64,000 bases of DNA from Pseudopithomyces maydicus (taxonomy: Eukaryota; Ascomycota; Dothideomycetes; Pleosporales; Didymosphaeriaceae), in the NCBI GenBank assembly GCA_026873275.1, contig JANTUC010000005.1, positions 1,178,001-1,242,000 on the forward strand. Direction: 5' to 3'. Of the stretch, positions 44,873 to 56,565 are shown piece after piece; position 1 is the stretch's first letter, and every line of letters begins with the position of its first letter. The translations under genes and the position numbers were made by a program. Below the pieces are notes generated by a model. It was not told the origin of the DNA. It saw nothing but the letters and a program-made list of their open reading frames with translations, and did not search any database.

Positions 44873-46150
44873 ATGGGCAAAGCAATAGTTATCATTGGGT
44901 AAGATGGATGCCCAAATCTGCACAAAAGTTCATTGAGAGCTAATATCTTTGTTGCAGCGCGGGCGTAATCGGTCTGGATGTTGCGCTTTTACTTGCAGAG
45001 CGTGGATATGGTGAGCATATCACGGTTGTTGCAGAACACATGCCCGGAGACACATCAATAAATTATACCTCACCATGGTACGTTCCACCTCTACTCTAGG
45101 GCCCAGCATGAATAACTCATGACCATAGGGCTGGGGCAAACTTCTCTGCGATATCTGGCGGTGATGCAAATGCGCTTCGCTGGGATAAGTTGGGATATGG
45201 GCATATGATGAAACTTGCCGCAAAACACGGAGAGGAAGCTTGCGTTGCGCGAACCGCTTCATTCGAGTACTGGGACGAAATTCCATCAAAATCGAAAATC
45301 GAATCAATGGCTGGATATTTAGAGGATGTGAGTATGACAGATGAGGATCTTCTCGATACTCTTCGCTGGAGCTTACTTTGATAGTTCAAAATCCTGCCCA
45401 AAGCAGATATTCCCGAAGGCTGTCAATTCGGGGTGTCTTTCACGACCATCACCGTCAATGCACCAAGGCACATACAGTACCTGCATCGTAGATTGAAAGA
45501 GCAATATGGTGTTCAATTCATCCGCGAAAAGCTTGTCAACGTAGAGTCAGCTTTCACGGATACGTCTACAAAAGTCGTGTTCAACTGTACTGGCAATGGA
45601 GCGCGTATCCTTGGAGGCGTCCAGGACGCAAAATGCTATCCAACCCGAGGCCAGATTCTTCTGACGAGAGCACCGCACGTTACTAAAAACGTCATGCGCC
45701 ATGGCAAGGACTATGAGACTTACATAATACCAAGGCCGCAATCGAACGGAAATATCATCCTTGGTGGATTCATGCAGAAAGGTGTGAGGTATGTTGTACA
45801 TCGAACCTCCTTAAAGGGCTCAACTGCTAATCAATAATTATAGCACTGGAGATACTTTTTCAAGCGAAGTAGATTCGATTGTACAACGCACAACGACTCT
45901 ACTCCCCGAGCTGAGTGAACATGGCATGGAAGTTCTGGCTGTTTTTGCTGGCTTACGACCGTCGCGTGAGGGTGGCGCACGCGTTGAGAGGACGAATGTA
46001 CATCTTGGAGCGTCGAGAACTGGCATTCTTGTGCATAACTATGGTGCCGGGGGTACTGGATTTCAAGCAGGTCTTGGAATGGCACAGGATGCAATAAGTA
46101 CTGTGGAGGATGTGCTATCGGGCCTAGCTCAAGTGAGGAGTCGCCTGTAA
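44873..46150 (+). CDS. D-amino-acid oxidase (FAD)
   Basis: Five exons (44873-44898, 44958-45077, 45129-45327, 45385-45788, 45844-46150) give 351 residues, the normal family size. The enzyme oxidises D-amino acids to 2-oxo acids, ammonia and hydrogen peroxide. The first two exons rebuild the FAD-binding GxGxxG at the N-terminus (IVIIGAGVIGLDVALLLAER). Other family blocks: NYTSPWAGANFSAISG, VVFNCTGNGARILGGV, YPTRGQILLTRAP, YIIPRPQSNGNIILGGFMQK, the substrate arginine region AGLRPSREGGARVE, and HNYGAGGTGFQAGLGMA. The last residues VRSRL resemble a C-terminal PTS1 peroxisomal signal (SRL), which fits a peroxide-forming enzyme. D-aspartate oxidase is an alternative substrate type. The tandem order after the esterase and the GATA sites suggest nitrogen scavenging. 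Confidence 0.93.
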
Positions 46151-46330
46151 ACCAACTAAACGGCAGACAATGTCCGAGTTTGAATAATGGTTTTGGTGCC
46201 GCTATTAGCACATTATAACCAGTCGCAACCATTGGTCTAGCCTTCAGCTCGTAGTTACACTCGTCTCAGTAATAAGTGATGGAGTGTTCAGTTGTATATT
46301 TATTACTTTGCTGCCAAAAACCGGTTGTGT

Positions 46331-48448
46331 CTAGCCGGAGTTGGTGTCCAGGCTGGTTCTAAGAGCATCTTTGACATGCGGTTCCAGGTGTAGTACTTTG
46401 TCGATGCCTTTCCAGAAGAGGGAATCTATTCGTAAAAGTCCCAGGCGCAACACAGGTAGCATGTTTGCTTTGAGACGCATTTCTTTCCGGACATTCTGCA
46501 GGGACTGAAACCAAGTGGCTGCTTCCTCAGTATCTGGCGAAGACAGGGCCATTTCGAGATCGAGAAAGCAAATACTAGAGAACGCAACTTGACTCCATTG
46601 AGGCCAGAATATGTCAAAATGCTCTTCTCTCAAGTTGCTAACAAATTTAGCTGCGGCGGTAGTCGTCGTGCGAACCCCTGTCCGGGCAAATCCTACAACT
46701 TCCTGCCGATTTATCGGCGGGTGATCTGCGGATTCTGCTACTCCAAAACTCGATCTAGTTGTTACAATGAAGGGGCGGATAATTGCTCGAAAGATTGTTA
46801 ATTGTACGTAATGATATCCGAGTGTACAAATTATAGACAGTGAACCACTTTTATCAAGGTTAGTCGAAGGCTGGGCTTGCCAGGCAGATAGTTCTTCTAA
46901 CAACTGCTTAGAGATGGACAAGGTGGCTTCAATGTTAGCAGCCGTTTCTTGGACTGCGCGTAAACTACTATTGAGGGCTTAGCAAATGCCTATCATGAAG
47001 GTTGGAAATATTTACTAAAGTTTCGAAAGAACATCTCCCAAGATTGCCCCTAGTTGTGAAAGGCACCTATACTGAGACCAGGTTTCTGGACTGAGATCAA
47101 CCTCATAGTTATCAGATTCCACAACAGACGTTATAAGCCAAGCATCCCGTGTTAACAATGGCGGCCTGCCAAGGCTGCAAGCTAACCACTTGTCCATGGC
47201 GAAAATAGTAGACGATAATCGTCGACGGAGTGATATCTGCCATGGAGGAATGTTCCAATAGGTAGGATCGTAGTGGAGACCAAGCGTCTGGGAGGCGGAG
47301 ATGAGTAGCCCATGGATCGACCACTTGAAGGAGGATTCAAGCACCAGAGGATTTGTCGAAGGTCGGAGGGAGAGCAGAAGCAAGGTCTGCACTGTGGACA
47401 GACTGGGATTGTGATTTTCGTACTGCAAAGCCTCATGAACAAGTTTGAATAAATCTTGATTATTTAAGCTCTCGTACGCAAGCTCGACGGATAGGACGTC
47501 ATCGAATCGCGCGAACGACTGTGCCACCATGTATATCGTTGCGAGAAGGTATGGTGGACTAGTCTGCGCATCTGGAAAAAGAGACTCTGAAAAGATTGGG
47601 TACTGTGGGAGAATGAACCTGCGAAATAATGTAATAAGCCGGGTACCTGTATCGGTCGGTACCAGTGTTTCGAGCCTTTCTCTAGTAGCGTCGGGTGAGG
47701 GTTCACAGAGACCCATTTCTTGCCTTGAGAAAGAGAAGAGCCTAGGTTGCGAGAGCAAAAATTGTACAGGACTACTACCATGGAAAACTGAATGTATAGA
47801 TAGCTGTTTGAACTTGAAAGTTCCGGATTCGTCGAAGCGGTAGTTCTGTAACAAGTATGGGTCCATATCGCCACTGTATCCAAGAATTTGAGGGTGAATA
47901 TTGTCCTTTGCGTCTAATCTTGTTTCCACTGAGGTATGGTTAAACCAAGTCGGAGACGGTCCCAATTGCATATTGGCAAGGAAAGTCCCAGGGCTGAAAT
48001 TATCTTCCAAGCTGGAGAATATCCCACCATATTGATCATTGTGAGCGTCTTCTTCGATTTCATCGAAGATTTGGCCAGTGAGATTATCTAGGGCGTTACC
48101 CTGTGAGCTTTCCTGTTGCACTGTGGCGTGAGATGCCAAATCGGTTGTCTCATGTTCTTGAGTTGGGATTACTGGGAGTGGGGTAGATTGATAAGAGGCA
48201 GACAGACTAGTACCTGACTGCGCCGTCTCGTTGTTTTGACGCTGATACGAATCATGCGTCTCTGTTCTGTCCAGTGTCTTCGGTCGATTTCTGGGTTGAG
48301 CAGCTGTTAAGAACGTGCATGCTTTCCCATGCAAAGAACATAGCCGGCAAGGTAGTTGCCCTTCAATTCGGCATGCAGTTTTGCGCGATCGACAAAAGTC
48401 ACAGGGTCGCTGTCGCTTACTCATATACTTCCGTGTCGATGCCGACAT
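46331..48448 (-). CDS. Zn2Cys6 fungal transcription factor
   Basis: Exons 48448-47016 and 46967-46331 give 689 residues; the 48-nt intron joins SKLY to SLRAVQETAANIE. An in-frame ATG at 48475 would add nine residues. The binuclear zinc cluster is at the N-terminus: CDFCRSRKTACRIEG, then CRLCSLHGKACTF (spacing C-2-C-6-C-8-C-2-C-6-C), followed by a basic linker. The middle region (LFRRFILPQYPIF, LLATIYMVAQSFARF, ALQYENHNPSLSTVQTLLLL, RLSSTIFAMDKWLACSLGRP) is the fungal-specific transcription-factor domain; SLGRPPLL is a hallmark. It lies tail to tail with the oxidase and is the natural candidate regulator of the transporter-esterase-oxidase group. Confidence 0.92.
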
Positions 48449-48880
48449 ATCAACAAGGGGCCGTACAAATGACACAATGCTGGAATCTGGTTGGTGATGG
48501 GATGGAGAAGCGCGTCTGCAACGCGACGACCTTAGCGCCTTGGCTTACGTTTTCGCCCCTGAACCAACACGTGACATCTCCAAACTATCATGTCATTTCT
48601 AACTATCGATCATGGGGTTTAATCAACCTGCTTCCTCTGACTACTCGCTTAAACAGACTGTTGACTCTGGCCGTTGCATCACCTAGTGCGAACCCAGCTC
48701 CTTTAGGCAGGCCCCAACTGAACAATCCTCGCGCTTACACAACCCTGCCATCGAACAGATCTTACGATTACACAGCCCCTTCCTCCGAACACATATTTCT
48801 CTCAAAGTGCTATAAATCAATCACTGAAGGAGCTAACACATAGCGCATCAACACTTTGTGACCGCCATCAATCCATCGCC
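48449..48880. promoter_or_regulatory. Divergent promoter, regulator and CaaX protein
   Basis: 432 bases. A TATAAAT at 48811-48817 precedes the first ATG of the CaaX gene by about 65 bases. Confidence 0.45.
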
Positions 48881-49836
48881 ATGCCCTCCGGATATATATG
48901 TCTTTACAAAAAGAGTCCCAGGTCTTTTCTCTTCTACGTCGTCGCTAACGTGGGCCCTGATGGAAGCAGTCGTCCACTCGCCGTCGCCTATCGCCAAGGC
49001 AATGATGTCAGCAATTCGTCTCCCTCGCGCGTGACGAACGCTGTCAATGATATTTTGAGTGTAGTAAATATCATGTCTGAGCCTGCGAACCACCCTATCC
49101 TCGAGGCAGAGCGAGCGCGGGCGAGGGACTGGTATCTCCAACGACAAGATAACGACACAGAAGCAAGGGCCGCCGCGCTGCCAGATTCACCGCAGCCTCC
49201 ATACGTGCATCACAGTAAATGGGAACCTGATCTGCAACCCGAGCTACCGCGAAATGATGCTCATGTAGAATTTCCCGCGACCAGTGAGCTGCTTGTTGAA
49301 GGCTTATTGCGGGGTACAGAGACCACTCGTAAGGGCGACGTGCAGTTACAACCACTGAGTATCCCTTTTAATGGCGACTGCCTAGAGTACGGCATGATCG
49401 CTATCGACATTTCGAATCTTGGGCGCATCAAATACGGCATCGTCGCTTTCCCCGTGTGTTACAAGGCCTATGTCACTTATCATTCCACTGAAGGTGGCTG
49501 GGACCCCGCAGAGGATGATCCGCCTGAGCAAGAACCCGATATTGTACATGTTGATGAGAAGCCCCGTACAATTTCATCGATCCTTGGCTACGTGCGCAGG
49601 TACTTTCCTTTCTTGGACGATGATCCAAAAGTCCTTGAGCTCGAGGCCCATCCTCGTGTTGACGATCCTAGGATCTTAGACTGTACGTATCAGACTGTTG
49701 TCTCGATGGAATCAATTAGCTCACACAAGTGACAGATATATGGCCTTTTGACGACAAGGTGCAAAAGTTACACAATGAGACTCAGTTCATGCATTTGAAT
49801 CAGGAGCCACAATCTTCGAAATGTAGCATCATGTAA
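48881..49836 (+). CDS. Unknown protein with C-terminal CaaX box
   Basis: Exons 48881-49682 and 49736-49836 (53-nt intron, GTACGT..GACAG) give 300 residues ending CSIM, a CaaX box expected to be farnesylated. Without splicing the frame would end at 49732 and lose the box, so the intron is functionally decisive. No GTPase motif (GxxxxGK, NKxD) is present, so it is not a Ras-like protein. The middle has FNGDCLEYGMIAIDISNLGR and KYGIVAFPVCYKAYVTYHST, then an acidic Pro/Glu stretch and ISSILGYVRRYFPFLDDD. An alternative start is 49073 (MSEPANHP). I recognise no family. Membrane attachment through a lipid is the only supported property. Confidence 0.65.
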
Positions 49837-50120
49837 CCAGTAATGCTATCAGTGGTGATACAAACACGTTAGATGATAATTAAATGAAGAGTAACTCCAA
49901 CGATCACCTCAACTAGTCTCCTCATCACATTGTCCATGATACTGCTTATTATTAGCTGTTCTATAGGTTATCCTAGGGCATTATAATGGCATAAGATAAC
50001 ACAAATTCTTCGTTTTCTAGCAAATCCTGCACCGTCAAATAACTTGATTAGAATAGAATAGATACAAATTAAACACCCAGATGTGGGCTCCTCATGAAGC
50101 TAATACATCAAGAAAACGCT

Positions 50121-53100
50121 TCAACCTCTTAGCCCTTCACAGTCAAGTCCGCAGTAGTAGCATGTCTCATCGTTCTTGCACTGATTCACCAGACAATCAT
50201 CGTCATCAGGCTTGCAGGTGCTCGCACCTAGGTTGCTGCCGCACTCCTTGCATTCAGCACTGTCAGGATCGGTGGGATCAGGGCCCCCCTCAAAGAGGAG
50301 CTCGCAATCGAACTTGCAGGACGTGCAATGCGAATTTTTCCGACACTCGTTGATGAGACATGAGTGGTACGCCGGCAAGCACAGACTTGCGCCCATGTCG
50401 CTCGAACACTTCACACATTCGGGGTTATTGGGGTCAATGGGTCCCAGCTCCGGCTCTTCAGGCTCATCGGGCTCATCAGGCTCATCGGGTTCATCGGGCT
50501 CGATCGGCTTTGGTATGTCTTCAGGCTTGGTAGGGCCATGAGGATTTTGGGGATCTTTGGGGTCGTAGTAGTCTGGCGGGTGTGGCTGCTTAGGATTCGG
50601 GTCGCAATAGTAGCCTTTGCAAACCTCACCACCACAATGATCCTCAGCTTTGCACTCCGGATCACTTGGACCTTCGTTCCAGTCAATGTTGTGGCCAGGA
50701 CCGTTACCACCAGGGACTACCGGACAGCTGCCACCGCCGTCTTGTCGCTTCGCCGGGTTGCCGTTCTGACCCCCTTGACAAGGTTCCACTGGCTGACCGG
50801 GGTTAGAAGGCTCTTGATCTAACTGGTCTTTGATGTCAGGGCACACTTTGTGCCATTCCTCTTTGGATTCCCATTCTCGCAGACACGAGTGCTCGCCGAC
50901 CTGACCATTCCATATGATAGGACGGCGATCTCCGGGGCTTACTGGATGCCCATGTACAGCGAAGCGGCGGTGGAAGAGCTGGATCAGCTTCTTGACGTTG
51001 GCTGTTTGATCTAGCTGAGACTTCCACTTTGATGGCACACTGCGGAAGTAATTGGCTAGCGCGGCGACTTGTGGAGCGGCTGTGGGAAAAGGGAACGTTA
51101 GCTGGATCTAGGTCTTCGAGTTGTATGCCATAAGTATCTTGATTGTCGACTTACCATAGGAGGTACCATCACATGGCCGGTAAGGGGTGCTTTGCTCCAG
51201 GAAAGGGTCACCAGGGCAAGCGATGTTGTTACCAGGCGCAAATGTAGTAACATAAGGGGAATACTGTGCGAACACAGCCCTCACCGTCTTCCAATTGGTA
51301 GCACTCACTACCACCATATTCGGGAGGCCACCGAACATGTCGCTGGGGTCGGCAAATTTGGCTGGATATCTGCTTATTGGAATCCCCTCTGTTTCTGCGT
51401 GGTTGTTGGCCGACGCCACGATCAACACACCTTCCTTGTCAAGTTTGTCGAGGAGATTGCCTTTGGGGCGAGCAAATCGTCAGCACAACCCATCAAAGAA
51501 GGATATGAAGTCTTTGCTTACGGAATTGAATAAGGTACGACTCAGTCTTGACGCCTTTCAACCACGAGAAACTCATATTTAAAGCGGCTTTGCCTTTGCG
51601 CTTTTTGGTTCTGACGTCGTCAAGAACATCGATCAGTTGGGCTATCAGCTTCTCCTGGGGGTAGATCTGCCACTCAGGCACCTTCTTGTTCTTGGGCAAA
51701 GTAGAAGTCACCATGACTACAGTGCACGACGGGCAGACTCCAACCTTATTTCCGAGGATCTGTGCTGCCACACCAGAACCATGTCTGTATGCTGGACTGT
51801 ATTGAGCCGTGGGCCCGAAGTTACTGCCCGAGTTGAGATACTCGAATTTTCGTCCTAGAAATTCCTATAAAATACATATATATTAGTATCAAATTTGGAC
51901 AAAGATTGAAGACGTTGAGACAAGCTGTTGGGAGGGTAAACTTACGGTATGGCTATTCCAAATGCCGTCATCGTGAATAACATACACGTATGTGTCGCTT
52001 GCATCGGCAATATCGTAGTTATACGTATATTTCTGGTCATCGGGTGCCGCGGGATCAAAACTATTGCTACCGGGAGAACCCCAAATGCTGCCCTTGGGCA
52101 ATGACACTTGTGATGGGCCCCAGAACTCTGTTTCTCGAGGAATGTGGAATTGGTCCGCTCTTCGTTCCTTCCAATTGGACGTTTGATGGGTCGTATCGTT
52201 GAGCGCATCATTTTCGGCATCTAGGTCGCCATTGACATCAACGAGTAAGTCGACCAGCGCCGCACGCGGTACCGCGTTAATGTCGTCTGGTATTTTGCCA
52301 TTTGGAGAGTTGTTCGGGTCTACCCATTCCTCATCTGTACCTTCCTCATCCACGGAAGTCCCGACATTGTTATTGTACTCTTCATAGTAATATGCGAAAC
52401 GTACGTCGGCCTAGATGGGTACAAAGGCAATCGAAGTCAGCATTTCCATTGTTATGATCACTAAAGAAAAAAAGATAACGGCTGGTAAAAGAGACTCACA
52501 GATGCTCGTAGCTTGGCCATTGTATCTACTCCGAGATATGGGATCCAGTAAAAGGCGGTCCAATCCTCTGATCTCAACTTCACAGGGACAGCGTCCTTAT
52601 ATGCCGACAAAATCTGGGGGATGTTGCCGACATTCTCTGGGTTTCGAGGGTACACAATGGCCGGCGCTGGGCAACCGGGCTTTTGTGGGTCATACGTGTT
52701 CGGATTGTCGGTGGGCTCGCAAGTGCCCGAGGTCACCGTCTTTGTTGCATCTACGTCGGTCAAATGGCAACCGTACACCGTATTACATCCTGACTCAGTT
52801 TTGGTAACCGTTGAAGTACTGGTACCTATCAGGGTCTCCGACTTGGTGATAGTAGTTGAACAAAATTCGGCCGACTCGGTCTCACACTTTGGTTCCTCCG
52901 GGTATTCCATCGTGCCGCCAGGATGTATGCTATGTTCAGGTCAAATCAGTAGCTGCTAACTGGAAACAAATCTAACTGCAGAGGGAAGTCAAGTACTTAC
53001 GTGATTTTCGGCCATGGGGGCATGGGGGGCTTAATGGTGAATTTGGGACCATCCGGGCCTGGACCTGGTGGAGGACCAGGTCCAATAACGTCTGGAGGCG

Positions 53101-56100
53101 GAAGAGTCGGAGGGTAAACGCCAGGCGGGAGTATCCACTTGAGAGACTTGATTTTAGAAGTACAAATATTGAAGAACCATAGCTTGCAGGACGTTTTCAC
53201 AATCACACCACCGGGATGGTCGTCGTCATCATCATCGTCATCGTCATCTCCGTCTTCCACGGGTTCAACTGCATAAGGCGGGTATGTAGTCCAAGTAGGT
53301 AGCGTCGTAACGGGAGGATCAGTCTCTACGGGCGCTGCAGTCGTAGTGATAGGATCCGGAATCGAGACCCAATCATCATCGTCGTCGTCGTCGTCCCCGT
53401 CGTCGGGATCATTCGCAGGAGGACCATTAGTTACAGAAGGCCAGGCAGGAAGGGTCAATACACGAGTAGTGGATCCACTGCTACCGTCTGGTAGCGTCAC
53501 TGTGACGGGAGGAACAGGCACACTAACCTCAACCCACAGGGAGCTAGTATCCTGGTTTCTACTGATGTTGACATTTGAGTAGGAGATCTCGCCGGTTGTC
53601 ACAGTCGGGAGGGTGAGAGTAAGTGTCGTGGTTGTCGTGATGAGTTTAGTAACTGTATTGGAGACCGTTGTGCTTCCATACAATACCGAAGTTTTGTACG
53701 TGCCCATAGTAATGGTTGTAGACGAGGGTAGCTGGCTGGGAGGGAAGACTAAGACACAAGGTGCCTCACAAGATGCCTGAGGCTCTTCCCAGACGGAGGG
53801 GTCCAAATAGACCACTTCACCTCTATTGGCCTGAGTACCCTCACCCTGGAGATCAATAGCCCAGTCCGTTGTGCCACCAAAGTTCAGGCCTTTGTAATCT
53901 CCAGCGCGACGTTTCTTAGTCTCCTCGGTCATATAAGCCACCCATTCGACTCTGTCATACACGAGATAGTCCGAGTCGGTGTCCTTGTCGTACCATTTCT
54001 TGATGGCTCCTCCCTGCTTGATGATCTCATTTATCTCGAAGTTGGAGATGTAGCCGCCTGTATCTGTGCATTTGCCCTTCTTGGCCGGAGAGTCATTCCG
54101 AGCACCTTCAAAAGTACCTAGTGATCAGACAGGTTAGATATGGCACGCTGCACCAAAACACGGTCGAGGGGATTGAACTTACATAAGGGACCACGGCAAG
54201 TGGAATCAGTCATTTTAAAAGACCGGCCATAGCTGGTCACGCCCATCACAACCTTGTGCGAAGGTACGCCAGCCTTGGTCATCATGACCATCGAGTCCAT
54301 TGTCTCGGTCGAGTTGATATGCGAACGAAGACAGTTACCGGCTTTACAACCATCCATAGACCACTCACGGCCCACATCCCACTGGCCGTGTAGGTCATAC
54401 GTCATAAAGACAATGTAGTCGAGAACAGGCGCCATTTTCTTGATAGGGAAGCCCTTCAAGTACCAGTAGGATGATGCGGTGGCGATAGATAGCGATTTGT
54501 CTGAGGGAAGCTTCTCGCGGACTACCTTGAGAAACTCAAGATAGTTGTCGCCGTCCTCTTCCTGGCCTGGATCAGAGCCCTCAATATCGGTGGCACCAGG
54601 ATACTCCCAATCGAAATCCAGACCATCGATACCATTGTCCTTGACAAACTTAACAAGGCGATCTGCGACAGAATTTCTATTACCGGCAGATACGGCTTTG
54701 CGGAAGAGGCCTGAGGTTGAGGGAGCATTGGAAAACTCCCAGCCACCAAACGAGAGAATCTTCTTATAATCGCGCTTAGCTTTGAGAAATGCTTTCCACT
54801 GTTCTTTAGTATCATCTTTGATTAGTACATCCAGGTTCGATGTGAACTCGCCAAAGGCAAAATGGATGTGGGTATAGCCGTCCTCGATGTCATCCACATG
54901 CATATTGAGGCACTTGCGATTGTAGTTCCAGCCCTCGAAATATCCGATCTTGCGGTACTGCTTAGGCGGTGTATCATTGTTGACAAGCTTCATGCCACAG
55001 TTGGCGATGCAGCCGTTCTCGCCTGGAGCCGAAGTGCCCGGGTTTCCCGTGGAGGATTTGGATGGGATACAAAAGTCCTTGTTCGTTCCGCAGTGGCCCC
55101 AGAAGTTACAGCAGACATCGAGAGGACACGGATTAAGATCAGCCAAGTCTGTACCATCCCCAGGAGCCTTTGTACCTGGGACTGTTGGTCCACATTCGGC
55201 GTTCCATACTTCGGCTGGCATTGGAGGGTTGCCTTTGCTCACGCAGACACGCAGGCCGATCTTAGGGTTTCCATTATCGCAGCCATCCCATCCCCATGTC
55301 TTCTTGTTGAACTCGAAGAGATCGTCCTGAGTAATGCCGTAGGTGACAGCAATGCGCTGGCAGCCCTGCTCGGCCTTGACCTCGTGAGTCGCACATGTAC
55401 CGTCTGGGCTGGGGTCGGGTTTGACATTCGGTAGCGTTCCGGAGGAGCAGCAGACTGCTTGACCTGGTTGCAAGTTGTTGCAGTTAAAATTGCCTTGGTT
55501 CTTGTTGAAGTTCTGGAAGGCTGCGGTGCCGATGCCGCAACGCGAGGCCAGCGACGCACATGTGTCCTTATCCTCGACTCTTATGTTACGACATTCAGCC
55601 CGTATATCGAGCCGGTGCCAACGTGACTGAAGTGCCGAGGGCTCTGTACCGTTGCCTGTGCCGTTGCCATTACCGCTACCAAAGGTCCAGAGTGCCGAGG
55701 AGAAGGATTTCCCACCAGTAGCACTTCTCATCGTAGATGGCTCGCGCATCAGCTCGCCTTCGTTCCACTTCTTGACAATGTCTTGTACGGCGCCAAAATC
55801 ACCGCTTGGGTCGGCGACGACGCCAAATATGTGTGTGGCCGTGCAGTAGCCGCCGCAAGCCTCGAGAGCCTTTCGTGAAGACGAGTTTGAATATTCGAGC
55901 TCTGCTATGAGCTCGTTCAGCATTGGCTCGGACGTGTGCATCACATCGACACGGGACCCGGAGTAGACTCCTACAAGCGTGCCGTGGTAGTAGGCAAAGA
56001 GGTTTTTCCTGTCATCACAAGCCAGGGTAGTCTTTTGGATGCTCGTTTTGAGTGTCTGAACAGCAATGAGTACATCCTGAGCCGCTCCATCGCCAAGCGT

Positions 56101-56565
56101 GTCCTCGGTCTCCCAACTGGAAAGCTGGGGTGTGGCACGTGACTCTGGGGCAGAACCGACACCGCAAGTCGTGTTCGTATTTGTATCGGGCGTGTCATCG
56201 CGACGTTTGTTTGCCGGGCCAAAGTTGGTCGAGCCCATTGCATCCGGAGATACGTAGCCTGAGTCCTCGAGAAAGTTGACGGTGCTCTCATCGTTGCCCA
56301 CAGTACACGCACGGATGACGGTGTGAGTGTTGGAGTCATCAATGGGGGAGTATAAGTTGAAGGCGAGAAGAAGCGGCTCGTCACAAACCGCCAGGTTTTT
56401 GGTGTCGTGAAATTCAGACCATGTAGACCAATCACTAGTAGAATTGCAGACAACCGGGCAAGGCCGGTGGTTCAGCTTCATACGCTCCCATTGAGAAAGA
56501 GCGGAAGTGCTGCTAGCCAAGGCCAGCAGCACCCCTGACGCCCAACCAGCGACGTACAGTCGCAT
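50121..56565 (-). CDS. LysM-CBM18-GH18 chitinase fused to subtilisin-like protease
   Basis: Seven minus-strand exons (56565-54183, 54117-53001, 52929-52500, 52410-51946, 51864-51522, 51460-51155, 51079-50121) give exactly 2000 residues with all phases consistent. In order: signal peptide (VLLALASSTSALS); a conserved killer-toxin-like N-terminal region; two LysM modules (about 325-440); a CBM18 chitin-binding knot (about 456-500; CCNFWGHCGTNKDFC); GH18 with the catalytic DGLDFDWEYPG and C-terminal GLNFGGTTDWAIDL; a Thr/Pro-rich region with two poly-Asp tracts; a subtilase domain with Asp1457 (VIHDDG), His1493 (HGSGVAA), Asn1599 and Ser1680 (GTSYAAP, rebuilt across the last intron); a Pro/Asp/Glu repeat linker; and two similar Cys-rich modules. 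Subgroup-C chitinases resembling the zymocin alpha/beta subunit have the first half. The fused protease is the odd part. It is probably secreted to degrade chitin and proteins of another wall. Confidence 0.9.
50461..50498 (-). repeat. 9-base coding repeat (Pro-Asp-Glu units)
   Basis: About four copies of a GGCTCATCN unit (plus strand) encode EPDEPDEPDEP in the linker between the subtilase domain and the Cys-rich modules. Confidence 0.8.
53217..53257 (-). repeat. Poly-aspartate trinucleotide tract
   Basis: A run of GAY codons on the minus strand encodes ten consecutive aspartates between the chitinase and protease halves of the fusion protein. A second run of eight lies at about 53371-53396. 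Confidence 0.8.
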
